From QFOX01 sp044237845 (lineage in GTDB: Bacteria; Pseudomonadota; Alphaproteobacteria; Rickettsiales; UBA3002): a stretch of 64,000 bases of DNA. A program made the translations under genes and the position numbers. This document shows, piece after piece, positions 6,590 to 15,312 of this stretch; position 1 is the stretch's first letter, and each line of letters starts with the position of its first letter. The stretch covers positions 41,185-105,184 of the forward strand of contig JBIIEL010000003.1 in assembly GCA_044237845.1 (NCBI GenBank). The letters are read 5' to 3'. Under the pieces are notes generated by a model. The model searched no databases and had not been told where the DNA came from. It saw nothing but the letters and a program-made list of their open reading frames with translations.

Positions 6590-9067
6590 ATGGCTTTTCG
6601 CACCGTTATCGCTTCTTCCTGTCGGCAAGCGCTACTGCTTGGCACGGCGTGCTTGGCATGGGCAATGCTTCCCATGTGTGCGGCAGAAGCGCGCGACCTG
6701 GTGCCTAATTTGCCTAGCGTGGAAGTGAACCTCGGTGCGTTGCGTGGCCTGCAACCGCAGAAAGTTATTGAAGCGCCGCTGCCTCCTGCTGTCGAGCGCA
6801 AAGTACCGCGCGAACAGCCAGGGCAGGGCCGTGTAGTGCCTTTCGAAAATCCTGCAGCCACACCCTATAGCAGAAACATCAAAGAGAAAAAATTCAAGCA
6901 ACCCGCGGTAGAGGCGATGCCTTCTTCGACCCCTGCGCCCATTCCCGCACCGATACCCGTTGCGCCTCCTACACCTGCACCGCCACCGCCTGTGACTAAG
7001 GTGCTGCCTGTTCCTGTACCGGTGATGGCGCCGAAGCCTGTACCACAACCCGCGCCTGTTCCTGTTGCGCCGCCACTGCCTGCGCCTAAAACGTCGGCAC
7101 CTGTGCTCGCGCCATTGCCGATGCCGCAGGATGCACCGGAAGTGAAGATACCACCGCAGATGGAGAGAAAAGTTTCTCCCGCGATTCCGATGGTAAACCC
7201 AAGAAAAGCACCTGAGCCAGAATTGCCGCCGATACCTGCGCAACCCGAGAAAGCTCCGGCACCGGTGGTAGCACCGCTTACGGTTACTGTTCCATTAGCG
7301 AAGGAAAAAGCATCCGTCACGGTGGTGCCACCAGCGCCGGATGTCAGTAAGCTTGATTTCTCGAAAATGCCGGCGCCGCAACCTGCGCCTGTGCCCGAAT
7401 TGAAGTTAAGAAAAGCGCCTGTCGCTGCGCCAGTTATCGTACCTGTCGAGGAGATGACTCCCCCACCGTTGCCGCCGACCGTTCAAAAGCGTTTGGATAC
7501 ACTTACAACCCCGCCGGAGCCAAAGCAGCAAGGGATCATCAGCGATAAAACGCGTATTGAGGATCCAACGGTGAAAATCCGCAAAGACCTCGACGCTAAA
7601 GCACGTGAAGAGGCAAAGAAAAAAGCCGATGCTGCGGCGAAAGAGAAGACCGGGATGTCTGCATTACCACCGGTGCCGCCGATAAAAGCGCCTGCGCAAG
7701 CGGCATCGCCGATGATGATTCCGGTCCCAGAGAAATTGCCTCCGGCAGAGATGCCACCTCTGCCTGTACCGTCTGTGGAGGCACCAAAGCCTGAACCTGT
7801 GAAACCAACGCTGCCGCCCGTGGTTGAAGTGAAAAAAGATGCTCCGGATATCAGCAAGCTCGACTTCTCAAAAATGCCTTCCCCTCCTGTTGAGGCGAAG
7901 AAAGATGCGTCGAAAAAAGAAGAAGCTAAGCCAGTGGCGGCGCCAGTGCCGCTGCCACCTGTGGTAGAAGCGAAGAAAGATGCGCCGGCGATGCTGCCGA
8001 AAGCAGAGATGTTGCCACCACCACAATTACCGCCGGTGGAAGCGAAGAAGCCATCGTCGGACCCGATTAAGCCGATCACCTTACCGAAAACGGAAATTGC
8101 ACCGCCGCCGCCATTGCCGCCTACAGAGACAAAGAAAAAGGATGCTCTTGTGCCACCTGCGCTTCCTCCGATGCCAGCGCTGACGCCGCCATCAGAAGTA
8201 AAAAAGGAAGAGCCAAAGCCGGAGGTGAAGAAGGATGAGAAACCCTCTCTGCCACCGATTGCGCCGCTCGTACCACCAACGGCAGCACCATCGAAACTGC
8301 CACCGCTCACCGCGCTAACAGGCGGAAAAGCACCGTCGACGCAGGATATTCTTCAGCCAAAAGATTTGGTGGAAGCCAAGCCGCTTGCTGCGCCAGCCGC
8401 GCCGGATGTGAAAATGACACCACCACCTGCGCCACCGAGCGCCTTGCCGAAGCTGCCGCCGATCGAGCCGGTGAAGGAAGCGACGAAATTGCCATCGCCT
8501 GCGGTGCTCATTCCGGTTGAGCCGAAGAAAGAAGCGCCTGAAGCAAAAACTTCTGCCTCACCGGTCGAGATGAAGCCGCCTGTGGATGTAAAGAAAGAAC
8601 TGCCGAAGGAAGCCGTTAAGCCGCCAGGATTACCGCCTATGCCGCTTCCTGAAGTAAAAAAAGAAGAGCCGAAGAAAGAAGCGCCAAAAGCCGAAGCAAA
8701 ACCAGCGGCACCGCCCGCGCCGCCAGTAGCCATACCGCCGGTTGTACCGGCGCCTGCGGGGGAGGCGATGACACGTAGCGTGTCGTTCGCGAAGGATAAG
8801 TCTGATCTGGCGGATGATACTAAGTCCGACCTCGCAGAGGTGGCAGAGAAAGTGAAGAAATCACAAGGGAATGTAAGGATTGTGGCGTATGCTGCGGGCT
8901 CGCCGGAGCAGTCCTCGGTGGCAAAACGCATCTCGCTTTCGCGCGCGCTGGCGATTCGCGCTTTCCTCATCAGCAAGGGCGTGAACCAGCTGAACATCAA
9001 CGTGCAGGCGCTGGGCAACCAAGTGCCAAGTGGCGATGCCGACCGTGCCGATGTGTTTGTGAAGTAG
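6590..9067 (+). CDS. Long proline-rich envelope protein with C-terminal OmpA-like domain
   Basis: The 825-residue product has an N-terminal signal sequence (hydrophobic to about residue 30, ending CAAEA). A stretch of about 680 residues follows, dominated by Pro, Ala, Val, Lys and Glu with PPxPP and VEAKK units. The phrase KLDFSKMP occurs twice, near residues 250 and 425. The last 100 residues (from about 725) resemble an OmpA/MotB peptidoglycan-binding domain: a SVSFAKDKSDL strand, VRIVAYAAG, RISLSRALAIRAFLISKGV and INVQALGNQ. I infer an envelope-spanning linker protein that anchors in peptidoglycan. The start is uncertain because no clear ribosome-binding site is visible. Confidence 0.7.
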   Translation: MAFRTVIASSCRQALLLGTACLAWAMLPMCAAEARDLVPNLPSVEVNLGALRGLQPQKVIEAPLPPAVERKVPREQPGQGRVVPFENPAATPYSRNIKEKKFKQPAVEAMPSSTPAPIPAPIPVAPPTPAPPPPVTKVLPVPVPVMAPKPVPQPAPVPVAPPLPAPKTSAPVLAPLPMPQDAPEVKIPPQMERKVSPAIPMVNPRKAPEPELPPIPAQPEKAPAPVVAPLTVTVPLAKEKASVTVVPPAPDVSKLDFSKMPAPQPAPVPELKLRKAPVAAPVIVPVEEMTPPPLPPTVQKRLDTLTTPPEPKQQGIISDKTRIEDPTVKIRKDLDAKAREEAKKKADAAAKEKTGMSALPPVPPIKAPAQAASPMMIPVPEKLPPAEMPPLPVPSVEAPKPEPVKPTLPPVVEVKKDAPDISKLDFSKMPSPPVEAKKDASKKEEAKPVAAPVPLPPVVEAKKDAPAMLPKAEMLPPPQLPPVEAKKPSSDPIKPITLPKTEIAPPPPLPPTETKKKDALVPPALPPMPALTPPSEVKKEEPKPEVKKDEKPSLPPIAPLVPPTAAPSKLPPLTALTGGKAPSTQDILQPKDLVEAKPLAAPAAPDVKMTPPPAPPSALPKLPPIEPVKEATKLPSPAVLIPVEPKKEAPEAKTSASPVEMKPPVDVKKELPKEAVKPPGLPPMPLPEVKKEEPKKEAPKAEAKPAAPPAPPVAIPPVVPAPAGEAMTRSVSFAKDKSDLADDTKSDLAEVAEKVKKSQGNVRIVAYAAGSPEQSSVAKRISLSRALAIRAFLISKGVNQLNINVQALGNQVPSGDADRADVFVK

Positions 9068-9883
9068 CTAGCGGTTCTGAGAAAATAAAGGTCGGTTTCC
9101 GCTAGCTATCATCTCTGAGGAGACGCGGGCAGGAATACCCGTTGCACACTGGATAGTGGCAAGTATGTTTTCCATCATGTATGGCTTTACAATCCGACCG
9201 TTTGCACCTGAATGGATGACCGCATTCTTGAAGCTAAATGACTCTGTTTTTGGGGTAGTATCGGTTCCGGCGACAAAGCAAATACGAAAGGTGCAGTTGT
9301 TAGACTCGTCGTCTACAGATAGCGAGAGGCTCTGTATTCTTGGACTTTGTGCTTTGATGCTTTCTAGGCCTTTATAAAATTGCTGCATCTCTTGTGGTAT
9401 TTCTGAGGAGATTAGTTTTTTTACAGGCTTCGGTGCTGGGGGCTTTTTTTCCGGTCTCGGCTTTATCGTGCGCGGTGGTTTTACCACTCTCTCTTTTATA
9501 ACAGCTTCTTTTACAATGGGTGCTGGTTTTTTAATGGGATTTTCCGTCAGGAAATCTTTCGCGCGCTGACGCAGCGACTCTTTTGACTCTGCGAGGATAA
9601 AGCCTTGCGTGCCTGCTTCTTCAATGAGCGCGGATATGTGGCTTTTGAGCGCATCGCGTGGGCAGGGAATGGCGGTGCCAATGGCAAAGGAAGGCCCCGC
9701 GATGCTGCTGAGCTTGATTCTTAAGGTGGCGGTTTCGGGCGTGATGCTGTTTGGTTCGAGCGCTACTGCGATTCTGTAAGAACGCCCATCGCTATCATAA
9801 TGGGGATCGTGTTTCGTTAGATTACGAAGCGTTTTTTGAATTGTTCCTGAAGGCGAAGGTGTATGTATCGCGTCATTCATCAC
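9068..9883 (-). CDS. Hypothetical protein with basic Pro/Lys-rich linker
   Basis: A 271-residue protein of unknown family. It has an N-terminal mixed region (1-120), a basic hinge rich in Lys, Pro and Arg (about 118-155, with KPPRTIKPRPEKKPPAPKP), and a C-terminal region that begins QEMQQFYKGLESI and contains beta-rich segments. There is no signal peptide or membrane segment. Its stop codon directly abuts the stop of the OmpA-like gene on the opposite strand. A short hairpin lies just upstream at 9892-9914. I cannot assign a role. Confidence 0.6.
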   Translation of the reverse strand: MMNDAIHTPSPSGTIQKTLRNLTKHDPHYDSDGRSYRIAVALEPNSITPETATLRIKLSSIAGPSFAIGTAIPCPRDALKSHISALIEEAGTQGFILAESKESLRQRAKDFLTENPIKKPAPIVKEAVIKERVVKPPRTIKPRPEKKPPAPKPVKKLISSEIPQEMQQFYKGLESIKAQSPRIQSLSLSVDDESNNCTFRICFVAGTDTTPKTESFSFKNAVIHSGANGRIVKPYMMENILATIQCATGIPARVSSEMIASGNRPLFSQNR

Positions 9884-9891
9884 GGGTAAAC

Positions 9892-9914
9892 CTAGTCTGT
9901 TAATCTAGGTTCAG
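9892..9914. other. Small inverted repeat
   Basis: AACCTAG and CTAGGTT form perfect 7-bp arms around a 9-nt loop, immediately upstream of the 9883 minus-strand start. It could be an operator or the base of a leader hairpin; nothing decides between these. Confidence 0.35.
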
Positions 9915-9952
9915 CGTAGCACAACTTCCTTTACAAATGATGAAGATGGCCA

Positions 9953-9975
9953 CAAAAAATGAGCCCGCGCTCATG
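9953..9975 (-). terminator. Rho-independent terminator of the frataxin-ABC operon
   Basis: On the minus strand ATGAGC-GCGG-GCTCAT is followed by six T residues, 14 nt past the ABC transporter stop codon. Stem and U-tract are both present. Confidence 0.7.
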
Positions 9976-9988
9976 GAATTACAATGGG

Positions 9989-11752
9989 TTACTCGCTAAA
10001 CTGCAATTCGGCGAGGCGTTTGTAGAGCGGGTTGCTGGTGAGTAACTGCGCGTGGGTGCCGGTGGCCTCGATCTTGCCGTTGCTCATCACGATGATACGA
10101 TCCGCCTTGATGACGGTAGCGAGGCGATGGGCGATGACCAGCGTGGTGCGCTCACGCATCACCGCTTCGAGCGCGTGTTGAATCGCAGTTTCGTTCTCGG
10201 CATCCAGCGCGGACGTCGCTTCATCCAGCAGCAGCACGCGCGGGTCGCGCACGATGGCGCGGGCAATGGCGACGCGCTGGCGCTGCCCGCCGGAAAGCCG
10301 CACGCCTTTTTCACCGAGATGGGTGTTCAGCCCCTCCGGCAGCGCTTCGAGGAACTCGAGTGCGGAGGCGGTTTTGGCAGCGGCGAGGATTTCTGCCTCC
10401 GTCGCGGTTGGCTTTCCTATACGGATATTCTCCCACGCGGTGGTGGAGAAGATGACCGGGTCTTGCGGCACGATGCCGATGCGGCTGCGCCAGTCGCGCG
10501 GGTCGAGCGTGCGCAAATCGTGCCCATCCACGCGGATGATGCCGAATTGTGGGTCGTAAAACCGCAGCAGCATTTGGAACAGCGTGGTTTTTCCCGCGCC
10601 GGAGGGGCCGACGATGGCGACCGTTTCGCCTGGCTCAATACGGAAGGAAACGTTGGAAAGCGCCGCGACATCCGCCCGCGTGGGGTAGTGGAAAGTCACA
10701 TGCTCGAAGGAGAGGCGGCCATCCGGCGGCTTGGTGAAGATATGCGGGTTGGCAGGCGTGGTGATTTCAGGGTTGAGCGCCATCAGCTCCATCAACCGCT
10801 CGGTAGCACCAGCGGCGCGTTGCAGCTCGCCCACCACTTCGGAGAGCGCGCCGAGCGACCCGGCAACCACCACCGCGTAGAAAATAAATGCGGAGAGATC
10901 CCCCGCCGTGATGCGCCCCGCCACGACATCCTGCCCGCCGATATAGAGCACGGTGATGATGGCACCAAACACGAGGCAGATGACAATCGCGGTGAGGATG
11001 GCACGTAGGCGAATGCGCGCGAGCGCGGTTGAAAGCGTGTCGCCGACCAGCGTGCTGAAGCGGGCGTTCTCGGCGTCTTCGAGTGCCATGGCGTGGATGG
11101 TGCGGATGGCACCAATGGTTTCTTCCGCGTGCGCTGAAATGTCGCCCACTTTGTTTTGCGTGGCGCGCGAGAGCGCCCGCACGCGCTTACCCAGCGTGAT
11201 GATCGGCAGAATCACGAGCGGCAGCATCAGCAGCAGATATTCCGACAGCCGCACAGAGGTGATGAGGAGCATGGTGAAGCCGCCGACAAACATCAGCGTG
11301 TTGCGCAGGAAAATGGAAACCGAGGAGCCAACCACGGTTTGCAGCAGCGTGGTATCCGTGGTGATGCGCGAGAGCAGGTCGCCCGTGCGGGTGGATTCGA
11401 AATAGGCCGTGTGCATGGAAAGTACCTTGGCGAAAATATCGCGGCGGATATCGGCGACGACGGATTCGCCCACCCACGAGACGAGCAGGTAACGCGTGTA
11501 CGTCGCGGCGGCGAGGGCGACGACCACGCCGAGCAGAATGAGATAGCCCTGACCGAGCAGCGTGGGGTTACCTTTGGCGATGCCTTCATCCACCAGGTAG
11601 CGCATGCCACTGCCCATGGCGAGGACGCTGCTCGAGGTGAACACGAGCGCCACCAGCGCGCCGATGGCCTTGCGTTTATACGGTGCGAGGTAGCGCCCGA
11701 GATAGCGCAGGCTGCTGAGTTTACCTTTGGGCGGGAGTTCGGTGGTGGTCAT
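9989..11752 (-). CDS. ABC exporter, fused permease and ATPase (ABCB/MsbA-like)
   Basis: This 587-residue half-transporter has an N-terminal six-helix ABC exporter domain (about 30-310) and a C-terminal nucleotide-binding domain. The latter shows Walker A GPSGAGKTT (near 380), Q-loop VPQDPVIF, signature LSGGQRQRV, Walker B VLLLDEATSALD and the switch histidine in IAHRL. It would work as a homodimer in the inner membrane, exporting a lipid, drug or peptide; the substrate cannot be read from sequence. Its ATG overlaps the stop codon of the frataxin gene by 4 nt (ATGA), so the two genes are translationally coupled. Confidence 0.88.
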   Translation of the reverse strand: MTTTELPPKGKLSSLRYLGRYLAPYKRKAIGALVALVFTSSSVLAMGSGMRYLVDEGIAKGNPTLLGQGYLILLGVVVALAAATYTRYLLVSWVGESVVADIRRDIFAKVLSMHTAYFESTRTGDLLSRITTDTTLLQTVVGSSVSIFLRNTLMFVGGFTMLLITSVRLSEYLLLMLPLVILPIITLGKRVRALSRATQNKVGDISAHAEETIGAIRTIHAMALEDAENARFSTLVGDTLSTALARIRLRAILTAIVICLVFGAIITVLYIGGQDVVAGRITAGDLSAFIFYAVVVAGSLGALSEVVGELQRAAGATERLMELMALNPEITTPANPHIFTKPPDGRLSFEHVTFHYPTRADVAALSNVSFRIEPGETVAIVGPSGAGKTTLFQMLLRFYDPQFGIIRVDGHDLRTLDPRDWRSRIGIVPQDPVIFSTTAWENIRIGKPTATEAEILAAAKTASALEFLEALPEGLNTHLGEKGVRLSGGQRQRVAIARAIVRDPRVLLLDEATSALDAENETAIQHALEAVMRERTTLVIAHRLATVIKADRIIVMSNGKIEATGTHAQLLTSNPLYKRLAELQFSE

Positions 11753-12072
11753 AGCGTAACTACAATCTCATGGGTGGCGAGTTCGTGGCGTAGCATATCG
11801 GCGAGCGATGCGCCATCCGCCAGTTGCCATGCTTGCGCGGAGGCGCTCCACGAAAAATGAGAGCCGCCGGAAATGGGTGAGGCGAGCCAGAGCTGGCGCG
11901 TCGGCGCATGTTTGGTGACGAGGAAGGTTTTGCCGTTCGCGGTGACAAGGGTGAGGATGCCGTTTTGTAGCTCCAGTTCGTCGAGCGCGCCGCTGTCATA
12001 GGCGCCATCCAGCGCGGCGAAATAGCGCTCAAGCGTTGCATCGGCAAGGGTATGAAACTCGGTTTCGTCCAC
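11749..12072 (-). CDS. cyaY: Frataxin/CyaY-like iron-binding protein
   Basis: A 107-residue protein starting at a GTG (12072) and carrying the frataxin pattern: an N-terminal helix rich in acidic residues (DETEFHTLADATLERYFAALD), the beta strand GILTLVTANGKTFLVTKHAPTRQLWLA with the conserved W, and SGGSHFSWS. Frataxins deliver or regulate iron for iron-sulfur cluster assembly. The open frame extends much farther upstream, but that part overlaps the divergent penicillin-binding protein gene and has no homologous character. Overlap with the ABC exporter by ATGA suggests one operon. Confidence 0.85.
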   Translation of the reverse strand: MDETEFHTLADATLERYFAALDGAYDSGALDELELQNGILTLVTANGKTFLVTKHAPTRQLWLASPISGGSHFSWSASAQAWQLADGASLADMLRHELATHEIVVTL

Positions 12073-12180
12073 GGGGCGCCTTTGGTTGGGGTGATGCGTT
12101 CTCGTAGCCGATTCCCACCTATGCAGGCCAGTTAAAAATAGTTCCCTAAACTTCACGTGACGCGGCGGGGCTTTTAGGCT

Positions 12181-14400
12181 ATGACCCCGCCGATGACAGA
12201 AAAACCTCGCACTGCCCCGAAGAAAAAGCCTGCGGCAAAACGGGCGCCCGCTAAGGGCAATGCGGCCTATCGTGGCCGTGGCAGCCGCCGTGCGCGGGTG
12301 AAAACGGCGGATGGGCTGATGCCCGAGCGCAGCGTGATCGCGATTTTTATTGCGCGCATGCTGATGGCGGGCGTGATTATCGGTGGGCTGGCGGTGATGT
12401 ATTTCATGGTCAGCATGCCGGATATCAGCTCGATCGATACCATCCGCAAGCAACAGGGCATCACCGTGCTTTCGGCCGATGGGCGCACGGTCGCGAACTA
12501 TGGCGATGTGTATGGCGAATATATTCCCTATGAGAAATTGCCCCGTCACCTGGTTCAGGCAGTGGTGGCCACGGAAGACCGGCGTTTTTTTGCACATGGG
12601 GGCATTGATGTCTGGGGCATTGCGCGGGCAATGTTTGTTAATGTGCGTGCGGGCCACATGGTGCAGGGCGGCTCGACTGTCACGCAGCAAGTGGCGAAGA
12701 ATGTTTTCCTCACGCCGGACCGCACGCTGATGCGCAAGGCGCAGGAGGCGTTGCTGGCCCTGTGGCTGGAGGCGCGGTTCAGCAAAAAAGAGATCATGGC
12801 GATTTACCTGAACCGCGTCTATCTCGGCGCGGGCACGTTCGGTATTGATGCGGCAGCGAAGCGCTATTTTAACAAAAGTGCGAAAGATTTAACGCTTGAG
12901 GAATCGGCGCTGCTCACCGGCTTGCTCAAGGCACCGTCGCGCTATTCCCCCGCCAGCAACAGCGAACGCGCGCGGGCACGTATGCATCAGGTGCTGGTGA
13001 ATATGGAAGATGCCGGGTTCATCAACAAAGCGCAGGTGAAAAAATCACTCGCGACCTATGCGGCCTCGCCCTCGCACAAGGCGGAAGGCGGCGAGGTGCG
13101 CTACTTCACCGACTGGATTATCGAGGAGCTGCCGAAATATGTCGGGCAGGTGGAAGAAGACATGGTGGTGACCACCACGCTCGACGGCGAGTTGCAGCAA
13201 AAAGCGGTGGATGCGCTACAGACTATCGTCAGCAAGGAAGGCCCCGCCAAACGTGTCAGCCAAGGCGCGATTGTCGCCATGCAGTCGGACGGCGCGGTGC
13301 AGGCCATGGTGGGCGGGTTGTCCTATGGCGAAAGCCAGTATAACCGCGCCGCGCAGGCGAAGCGCCAGCCGGGCTCGGTGTTCAAACTGTTCGTGTATCT
13401 CGCGGCGCTGGAGGCGGGGGTGAAACCATACTCCACCGTGCTCGATGCGCCAGTCTCGCTGTATGTCGGGAATAAAGTCTGGGCGCCGGAAAACTATAAC
13501 GAGGATTCTTACCTCGGTGAAATTCCAATGGTGGTAGCGCTACGCAACTCGCTCAACACCGTGTCGGTGCGCCTCGGGCAATATGCGGGGTTTGGCCGCG
13601 TGGCAAATATGGCTGAGCGCCTTGGCATTCCGAGCGTGCCCTCGCATCCGTCCATCGTGCTCGGCTCGGTGGAGGCGACGCTGCTTGAGATGACGGGCGC
13701 CTATGCGCATCTGGCCAATAACGGCAATAAGGTGGTGCCCTATGGCATTACGCTCGTAAAAACGCGCAAGGGCAATAAAGAGCTCTATAAGCACGAGAAG
13801 GCGGAGCCTGAATCCATCCTTGCGCAGGGCACGGTGGAGATGATGAACTACATGCTGCTCGACGTGGTGGCGCGCGGTACCGGTACCAAGGCGCGCCTTG
13901 CCGATCGGCAGGTGGCGGGAAAAACCGGCACCAGCCAGAACTTCAAAGATGCGTGGTTCATTGGCTTCACCCCGCAGATGGTGACGGGCGTGTGGGTCGG
14001 TAACGACGACAACAAGCCGATGCGCAAAATCACCGGCGGCACCATCCCCTCTGCCGTGTGGAAAAGCTTTATGGCGAGCGCCATGCAGGGCAAGCCCGTG
14101 CTGCCGATTCCGAACGCCGCTTCCTCCGGCGAAGGCATGCTGCCATGGCTGTTTGGCAATGGCGAATCCGGCGAAGGCGAGTCGGGAACCGAGGGTGAGA
14201 TAAGCACCGTCGATGGCGAGAGCGGGGCGAATGTGCTCACCACCCCGCAGGATATGCCCGCGGGCGGCAATGGCGAAGAAGGTGGTGACGGCGATGTGCT
14301 GACCCCCCAATTCTGGAACAAGCTGATGGATAAAGCGGTGCCTGACAAAGGGGATGTCGACGTGGAATATAGCTACCCCGGCGATGGACGCCGGCGGTAG
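12181..14400 (+). CDS. mrcA: Bifunctional class A penicillin-binding protein (PBP1A family)
   Basis: This 739-residue enzyme polymerises and cross-links peptidoglycan in the periplasm. It has a basic cytoplasmic tail (1-50), one transmembrane helix (about 50-78), a GT51 glycosyltransferase domain with catalytic E132 in TEDRRFFAHGG and QGGSTVTQQ, and a transpeptidase domain with the SxxK serine S399 (SVFK), SLN within NSLNTVS, and KTGTS beginning at K581. The C-terminus after about 655 is Gly/Glu-rich and probably disordered. It is divergent from cyaY. Confidence 0.9.
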   Translation: MTPPMTEKPRTAPKKKPAAKRAPAKGNAAYRGRGSRRARVKTADGLMPERSVIAIFIARMLMAGVIIGGLAVMYFMVSMPDISSIDTIRKQQGITVLSADGRTVANYGDVYGEYIPYEKLPRHLVQAVVATEDRRFFAHGGIDVWGIARAMFVNVRAGHMVQGGSTVTQQVAKNVFLTPDRTLMRKAQEALLALWLEARFSKKEIMAIYLNRVYLGAGTFGIDAAAKRYFNKSAKDLTLEESALLTGLLKAPSRYSPASNSERARARMHQVLVNMEDAGFINKAQVKKSLATYAASPSHKAEGGEVRYFTDWIIEELPKYVGQVEEDMVVTTTLDGELQQKAVDALQTIVSKEGPAKRVSQGAIVAMQSDGAVQAMVGGLSYGESQYNRAAQAKRQPGSVFKLFVYLAALEAGVKPYSTVLDAPVSLYVGNKVWAPENYNEDSYLGEIPMVVALRNSLNTVSVRLGQYAGFGRVANMAERLGIPSVPSHPSIVLGSVEATLLEMTGAYAHLANNGNKVVPYGITLVKTRKGNKELYKHEKAEPESILAQGTVEMMNYMLLDVVARGTGTKARLADRQVAGKTGTSQNFKDAWFIGFTPQMVTGVWVGNDDNKPMRKITGGTIPSAVWKSFMASAMQGKPVLPIPNAASSGEGMLPWLFGNGESGEGESGTEGEISTVDGESGANVLTTPQDMPAGGNGEEGGDGDVLTPQFWNKLMDKAVPDKGDVDVEYSYPGDGRRR

Positions 14401-14414
14401 CGCTTCTCTAAAAA

Positions 14415-15140
14415 CTACGCATTAAACCGATAAAGGTCTTTGCCGTGCAGGGTGAGCCATTCTTTGGCGGCTTCGTAGTCGGGGCAGATGGTCTCGACCG
14501 CATTCCAGAACGCACGGCTATGGTTCATGTGACGCAGATGCGCGACCTCGTGCGCGACGACATATTCCATCACCTCGCGCGGGGCGAAGATCAGGCGGTA
14601 GGAGAACGAGAGGCGCGCGGTGGAGGAACAGCTGCCCCAGCGGCTGCGCGTATCGCGCACGGTGACGCGGTCAAGCCGGCGCCCCAAACGGGCGGCGTCG
14701 CGCTCGGCGAGTTTGGTGAGGGTGACGCTGGCGATTTTCTTCAGCGCTTCGGTGACACGCTCGGCAAATTCATCGCGCGGGCCGGCGACATAGAGCACGT
14801 CATCTTTCACGATCCATTTGCGGCGCAGGGTTTCGTCGTGCTTGATGCGCACGCGTTTGCCCAGCAGCGGGATGACGACGCCCGGCTTGATATGTTTTTT
14901 GGTGGGCATGCTGTGTAGCGTTTCGATAAGCCACTCGCTTTTGAGCATCAGGAAACGCAGTCCGTCATTCACGCGCGTGTGGCGCGGCAGGGTGAGGGAG
15001 ATGGCATGGTCGGTCGGGATGTAGCGTAGGCAGATGCGCTTGGCGCGATGATGGCGCCGAATGACCAGCGGCAAGACCTGCCCGCCGACATGAAGGTAAT
15101 CGGGCAACGACTCGTTGCTCCATGCATGTTGCTTGCTCAT
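14415..15140 (-). CDS. YgjP-like (DUF45) zinc metallopeptidase
   Basis: The 241-residue protein carries HEVAHLRHMNHS near its C-terminus, the zinc-binding HExxH motif with a downstream histidine, and TRSRWGSCSS, a hallmark of the YgjP/WLM-type family. The ATG at 15140 is preceded by GTAGGATC at good spacing, so the upstream part of the open frame (to 15203) was excluded. Related proteins are predicted cytoplasmic metallopeptidases with little experimental description. It is divergent from dnaG. Confidence 0.85.
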   Translation of the reverse strand: MSKQHAWSNESLPDYLHVGGQVLPLVIRRHHRAKRICLRYIPTDHAISLTLPRHTRVNDGLRFLMLKSEWLIETLHSMPTKKHIKPGVVIPLLGKRVRIKHDETLRRKWIVKDDVLYVAGPRDEFAERVTEALKKIASVTLTKLAERDAARLGRRLDRVTVRDTRSRWGSCSSTARLSFSYRLIFAPREVMEYVVAHEVAHLRHMNHSRAFWNAVETICPDYEAAKEWLTLHGKDLYRFNA

Positions 15141-15312
15141 CGAGATCCTACTTCTTTTTATTGTTGGTGATGTGCGCGTTCTTGTTGCTCGCTCTTGCAT
15201 CACATAGTAGCTAGCATGGGGGGTGCATGGGCGGCGGTCAATAGCCCGTACCTGTCAACCCCCAAAAATATATTTTATCCACAGGGTAATTCTCAGGGGA
15301 TTCAAAGGCATT

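Noticed and set aside
7483..9018. Long Gly/Ser-rich minus-strand frames opposite the proline-rich OmpA-like gene
   Set aside because: They are the mirror image of Pro/Ala-rich codons and lack starts, ribosome-binding sites or similarity.
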